6,551 nucleotides of DNA from a bacterium (GTDB lineage Bacteria; UBP14; UBA6098), in the NCBI GenBank assembly GCA_030642425.1, contig DAOWNU010000110.1:1-6551 (forward strand), given 5' to 3'. The notes below the pieces were generated by a model. The model did no database searches and had not been told where the DNA came from. It worked only from the letters and a program-made list of their open reading frames with translations. A program made the translations under genes and the position numbers. Below are positions 3,947 through 6,551 of this stretch, piece after piece. Positions within the stretch are counted from its first letter, which is position 1, and every line of letters starts with the position of its first letter.

Positions 3947-6394
3947 CTATCCCGTTATTATGTTCAATATCCGCCCCGGAACGTAAATTACTTTTACGAT
4001 TTTTTTCCCCTCGATATTGCGGCGGATTTTCTCCCCGGCCATCGCTTTCTCGAGTGCGATTTCCTGCGATGAGTCCGGCGGGATATTTATTGTGCCGCGC
4101 AGTTTGCCCATAATCTGAACCCCGATCTCCACAGTTTCGAAACCGACCGCGTCCGGGTCGAATTCCGGCCAGTCGCGCTCGACAACGAAACTATCGAAGC
4201 CCAGCCGAAAATTCAGTTCTTCCGCCAGATGAGGCGCAAAAGGCGTCAGGATGCGCGCCATTTTGTCCGCAACCAAAAAACCTATCGCGGAATTTTTCAG
4301 TTCGTCGGGTTCGATAAAGTTGATAAACTCCATCATCCTCGCGATAGCGGTGTTATAGGACATTTTCTCGACATCTTCGGTAACCGCTTTCACCGTGCGG
4401 TTCAGATTGCGATATAGTTCCGCATCGCGGTTGGAGAGGCCCGAAACAGAGTCCGTGGTTTTGGAACTGTCCAGACCCTCCGGTATCATTTTCTCGACAC
4501 GCGTCAGGAAACGCTCCGCGCCCTTTATTCCGTCCTCCGACCACGATATTTCGTGATCCGCGGGGGCGAAAAACAGTATGGTGGTGCGCGAAACGTCCAC
4601 GCCGTGCTTCTTAACGACATCGATAGGGCTTATCACGTTCCCCTTCGATTTGCTCATTATCTCACCGTTTTCGTCGCAGACCATGCCGTGGTTGAACAGC
4701 TTTTTCGCCGGCTCGTCCGCGCTCAGATAGCCCATATCGTGCAGGACTTTGGTTATAAAACGGAAATAGAGCAGATGCCCGGTCGCGTGTTCGATACCGC
4801 CGATATACAAATCCACCGGCAGCCATTTGTCGGCCTCCGCTTTGGAGAACGCCTCGTCGGGATTGTTCGCGTCGGTGTATCGCAGATGATACCAGCTCGA
4901 ACACACGAAAGTGTCCATGGTGTCGGGATCGCGTCTGGCCGGCGAGCCGCATCGCGGGCAGGTCGTGTTCATGAACTCCGGGACATCCTCCAGCGGGCTG
5001 CGGCCCTTCGGCAGAAAATCTTTCACAAAAGGCAATTCGACCGGCAGGTCTTCTTCCGGAATCGGCACGACGCCGCATTTCTCGCAATGAACGACCGGAA
5101 TCGGCGCTCCCCAGTAGCGCTGACGGCTCAACAGCCAATCGCGCAGCTTGTATTGTATCGCCTTTTTGGAAAAGCCTTTTTCCGCGCCGTATTCGATAAT
5201 CGCGGGTATCGCCTTGCGTGAAAATCGACCGTCGAACGGGCCGGAACCGGTCATAATGCCGGGATCGATATAGGCTTCGGTCATCTCATCCGGATCGAGC
5301 CGGACATTCTCCGGCTCAATCACCACGCGGATTGGGATTTCGTATTTTCTCGCAAACTCGAAATCGCGCTGATCGTGGGCCGGAACCGCCATCACCGCGC
5401 CGGAGCCGTATCCCGCGAGGACATAATCCGCGACGAACAGGGAAACCTCGTTGCCGTTGAACGGGTTGCGCACGTGCAAACCCGTATCGACACCGTCTTT
5501 TTCTCTGCCCTCTGCGGTGCGCTCAATCTCGCTTCGCGCGGCGACCGTGGCGATATACTCTTTCACGCGCTCTCTATTGGGGCAGATATCCACAAGTTTG
5601 CGCATCGACTCCGCCTCCGGGGCGATAGCCATAAACGTAACACCATAAACGGTGTCCGGCCTCGTGGTGAATATCGGCAGGCGGTCGCCGGTCTCGACTA
5701 TCTCGAAATCGATATTCGCGCCCTCCGATCTGCCTATCCAGTTGCGCTGCATTGTTACGACCGAGTGCGGCCAGTCCAGTTTTTCCAGATCGTTCAGCAG
5801 CCGACCGGCATAATCGGTTATTTTGAAAAACCACTGCTCGAGCGTTTTTCGCTGAACCGGCGTTTCGTCATGGCGCCAGCAGCAGCCGTCGATAACCTGC
5901 TCGTTGGCCAGAACGGTATTACATTCCGGGCACCAATTGACCATGGCCTTTTTTTGATAGGCCAGCCCACGCTCGAACAGCTTCAGAAAAACCCACTGCG
6001 TCCATTTATAATAGTCTTTCCGGCAGGTAACAACCTCGCGATCCCAGTCGTAGGACAGCCCGAGGGCCTTCATTGTTTCCCTGCCCGTGGTAATATTGCC
6101 CTCTGTCCACTTCGATGGGTGAATTCCGCGCTTGATAGCCGCCTGTTCCGCGGGCAGACCGAACGCGTCCCATCCGAAAGGGTGAAGCATTTTTTTGCCC
6201 CGCATCCTCATAAAGCGCCAGACAGCGTCGCCGATAGAGTAGTTGCGGAAATGACCCATGTGAACGTCGCCGCTGGGATAGGCGAACATCTCCAGCAGGT
6301 AGAATTTATCCTTGCCGGGATTTTCCGTCGTTTTGAACAGGCCGAACTCCTGCCATCTGTCCTGCCATTTTTTTTCGATATTTTGGAACGGCAT
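3947..6394 (-). CDS. leuS: Leucyl-tRNA synthetase
   Basis: Charges tRNA-Leu with leucine in the cytoplasm (class Ia synthetase). It has 815 residues, complete, within the usual bacterial range. The Rossmann core starts with YPSGDVHMGH (HIGH motif HMGH at 45-48). First zinc-site residues are C155, C158, C172 and H175, where E. coli LeuRS has Cys at the fourth place. The CP1 editing domain lies at about 222-410, with TTRPDTVYG (243-251) and YGSGAVMAVPAHDQRDFEFA (329-348). A second zinc pair set follows: C437/C440 and C479/C482. The KMSKS loop reads IMSKSKGN (579-586), with Ile for the first Lys. The tRNA-binding helices run from about 620, and the C-terminal domain holds IMGKLRGTINIP. The ATG is preceded by GAGG with six nt between. 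The gene stands alone, with no co-oriented neighbour closer than 200 bp. Confidence 0.98.
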   Translation of the reverse strand: MPFQNIEKKWQDRWQEFGLFKTTENPGKDKFYLLEMFAYPSGDVHMGHFRNYSIGDAVWRFMRMRGKKMLHPFGWDAFGLPAEQAAIKRGIHPSKWTEGNITTGRETMKALGLSYDWDREVVTCRKDYYKWTQWVFLKLFERGLAYQKKAMVNWCPECNTVLANEQVIDGCCWRHDETPVQRKTLEQWFFKITDYAGRLLNDLEKLDWPHSVVTMQRNWIGRSEGANIDFEIVETGDRLPIFTTRPDTVYGVTFMAIAPEAESMRKLVDICPNRERVKEYIATVAARSEIERTAEGREKDGVDTGLHVRNPFNGNEVSLFVADYVLAGYGSGAVMAVPAHDQRDFEFARKYEIPIRVVIEPENVRLDPDEMTEAYIDPGIMTGSGPFDGRFSRKAIPAIIEYGAEKGFSKKAIQYKLRDWLLSRQRYWGAPIPVVHCEKCGVVPIPEEDLPVELPFVKDFLPKGRSPLEDVPEFMNTTCPRCGSPARRDPDTMDTFVCSSWYHLRYTDANNPDEAFSKAEADKWLPVDLYIGGIEHATGHLLYFRFITKVLHDMGYLSADEPAKKLFNHGMVCDENGEIMSKSKGNVISPIDVVKKHGVDVSRTTILFFAPADHEISWSEDGIKGAERFLTRVEKMIPEGLDSSKTTDSVSGLSNRDAELYRNLNRTVKAVTEDVEKMSYNTAIARMMEFINFIEPDELKNSAIGFLVADKMARILTPFAPHLAEELNFRLGFDSFVVERDWPEFDPDAVGFETVEIGVQIMGKLRGTINIPPDSSQEIALEKAMAGEKIRRNIEGKKIVKVIYVPGRILNIITG

Positions 6395-6400
6395 AATAAT

Positions 6401-6404
6401 CCTC
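6401..6404 (-). promoter_or_regulatory. Ribosome binding site of leuS
   Basis: On the minus strand GAGG ends six nt before the leuS ATG (complement of 6392-6394). It supports the start MPFQNIEKKWQ, the usual beginning of LeuRS. Confidence 0.7.
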
Positions 6405-6439
6405 GATTGTTATTGTTTTATCCTCATCGTCCCGCAAAG

Positions 6440-6488
6440 TCTAAGCGTTTTAAAACGCTTCGAACGGAAGCCCTTTAAAGGGCTTAGA
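6440..6488. promoter_or_regulatory. 49-bp multi-hairpin palindromic element upstream of leuS
   Basis: Two perfect 18-bp palindromes, 6443-6460 (AAGCGTTTT and its complement) and 6468-6485 (AAGCCCTTT and its complement), have centres exactly 25 bp apart. Their flanks pair too: TCTAAGC (6440-6446) with GCTTAGA (6482-6488), and GCTTC (6457-6461) with GAAGC (6467-6471). It may be a double operator, or a leader RNA structure if leuS transcription starts upstream of it. It has no T-tract, so a simple terminator is unlikely. Confidence 0.65.
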
Positions 6489-6491
6489 TTA

Positions 6492-6520
6492 ATTATCCTA
6501 TACAAGGTCGAGCGTATGAA
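6492..6520 (-). promoter_or_regulatory. Candidate leuS promoter
   Basis: On the minus strand TTCATA (complement of 6515-6520), 17 nt, then GATAAT (complement of 6492-6497): 4/6 and 5/6 to the sigma70 consensus. Transcription would start at about 6485, inside the right edge of the palindromic element, leaving a leader of about 90 nt. This is a weak match in an AT-rich region. Confidence 0.3.
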
Positions 6521-6528
6521 CAAGAGAT

Positions 6529-6551
6529 AAATATTAAATATCAAACATCAA
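6529..6551. repeat. Degenerate heptamer run at window end
   Basis: AAATATT, AAATATC and AAACATC follow one another from 6529 and continue off the window edge. The first two words also occur, inverted, at about 30-50. Confidence 0.6.

Noticed and set aside
4553..5221. Plus-strand ORF of 222 codons opposite leuS
   Set aside because: It lies fully inside leuS on the opposite strand, with arginine- and histidine-rich composition typical of antisense reading.
5375..6478. Long plus-strand ORF (367 codons) opposite leuS
   Set aside because: It is antisense to the complete and unmistakable leuS frame, has no recognisable domain and no ribosome binding site. It is a shadow of high-quality coding on the other strand.
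6440..6488. tRNA gene suggested by the cloverleaf-like folding
   Set aside because: At 49 bp it is too short and lacks T-loop and D-loop consensus bases. Two arms are self-complementary with no proper loop.
6395..6490. T-box riboswitch in front of leuS
   Set aside because: I saw no T-box bulge sequence, specifier loop arrangement or terminator with a T-tract. The palindromic element is too short and too symmetric.

Overview
The window looks like chromosomal DNA of an uncultured Gram-negative bacterium. It encodes a type IV pilus/type II secretion assembly ATPase, a lipobox-bearing lipoprotein with TolB/WD40-like repeats, and a typical bacterial leucyl-tRNA synthetase. Coding regions are of moderate, slightly GC-leaning composition, while the gaps between genes are AT-rich and full of degenerate short repeats. 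I cannot name a phylum from the sequence alone. The repeat-laden spacers and the split gene neighbourhood (no pil cluster around pilB) are the kind of thing seen in candidate-phylum genomes, but that is only an impression.

Layout. 1-148: AT-rich and low-complexity, 3' of pilB. 149-1852 (minus): pilB, with a near-consensus sigma70 promoter (1909-1937) and a strong ribosome binding site. 1853-2254: divergent intergenic stretch holding the pilB promoter, a run of degenerate heptamers (2021-2062) and a doubtful small secreted ORF (2038-2253, minus). 2255-2617 (plus): a 120-residue XRE-type helix-turn-helix protein with a clear ribosome binding site. 2618-3035: convergent intergenic stretch dominated by an array of eleven 21-bp units (2646-2876). 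3036-3746 (minus): lipoprotein. 3747-3946: nested inverted repeat with a REP-like hairpin, a 19-bp tandem pair, a 25-bp tandem pair and a C9 tract. 3947-6394 (minus): leuS. 6395-6551: leuS upstream region with a 49-bp fully symmetric multi-hairpin element and another heptamer run.

How the parts relate. pilB, leuS and the lipoprotein gene have unrelated jobs (pilus extension, translation, envelope). leuS and the lipoprotein gene are co-oriented but separated by about 200 bp of repeats, so they are probably separate transcripts. The most unusual region is the HTH gene followed by the 21-bp array. Each good unit carries a dyad core (TTCTGGAGAA type), and the period equals two turns of B-DNA, so all the cores face the same side of the helix. 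Because it lies between two converging gene ends, the array is not an obvious promoter operator. A binding array for the adjacent HTH protein and a decayed heptapeptide-repeat gene are the two main readings, and the sequence alone does not decide between them. A separate window-wide theme is a roughly 7-nt period in the spacer repeats.
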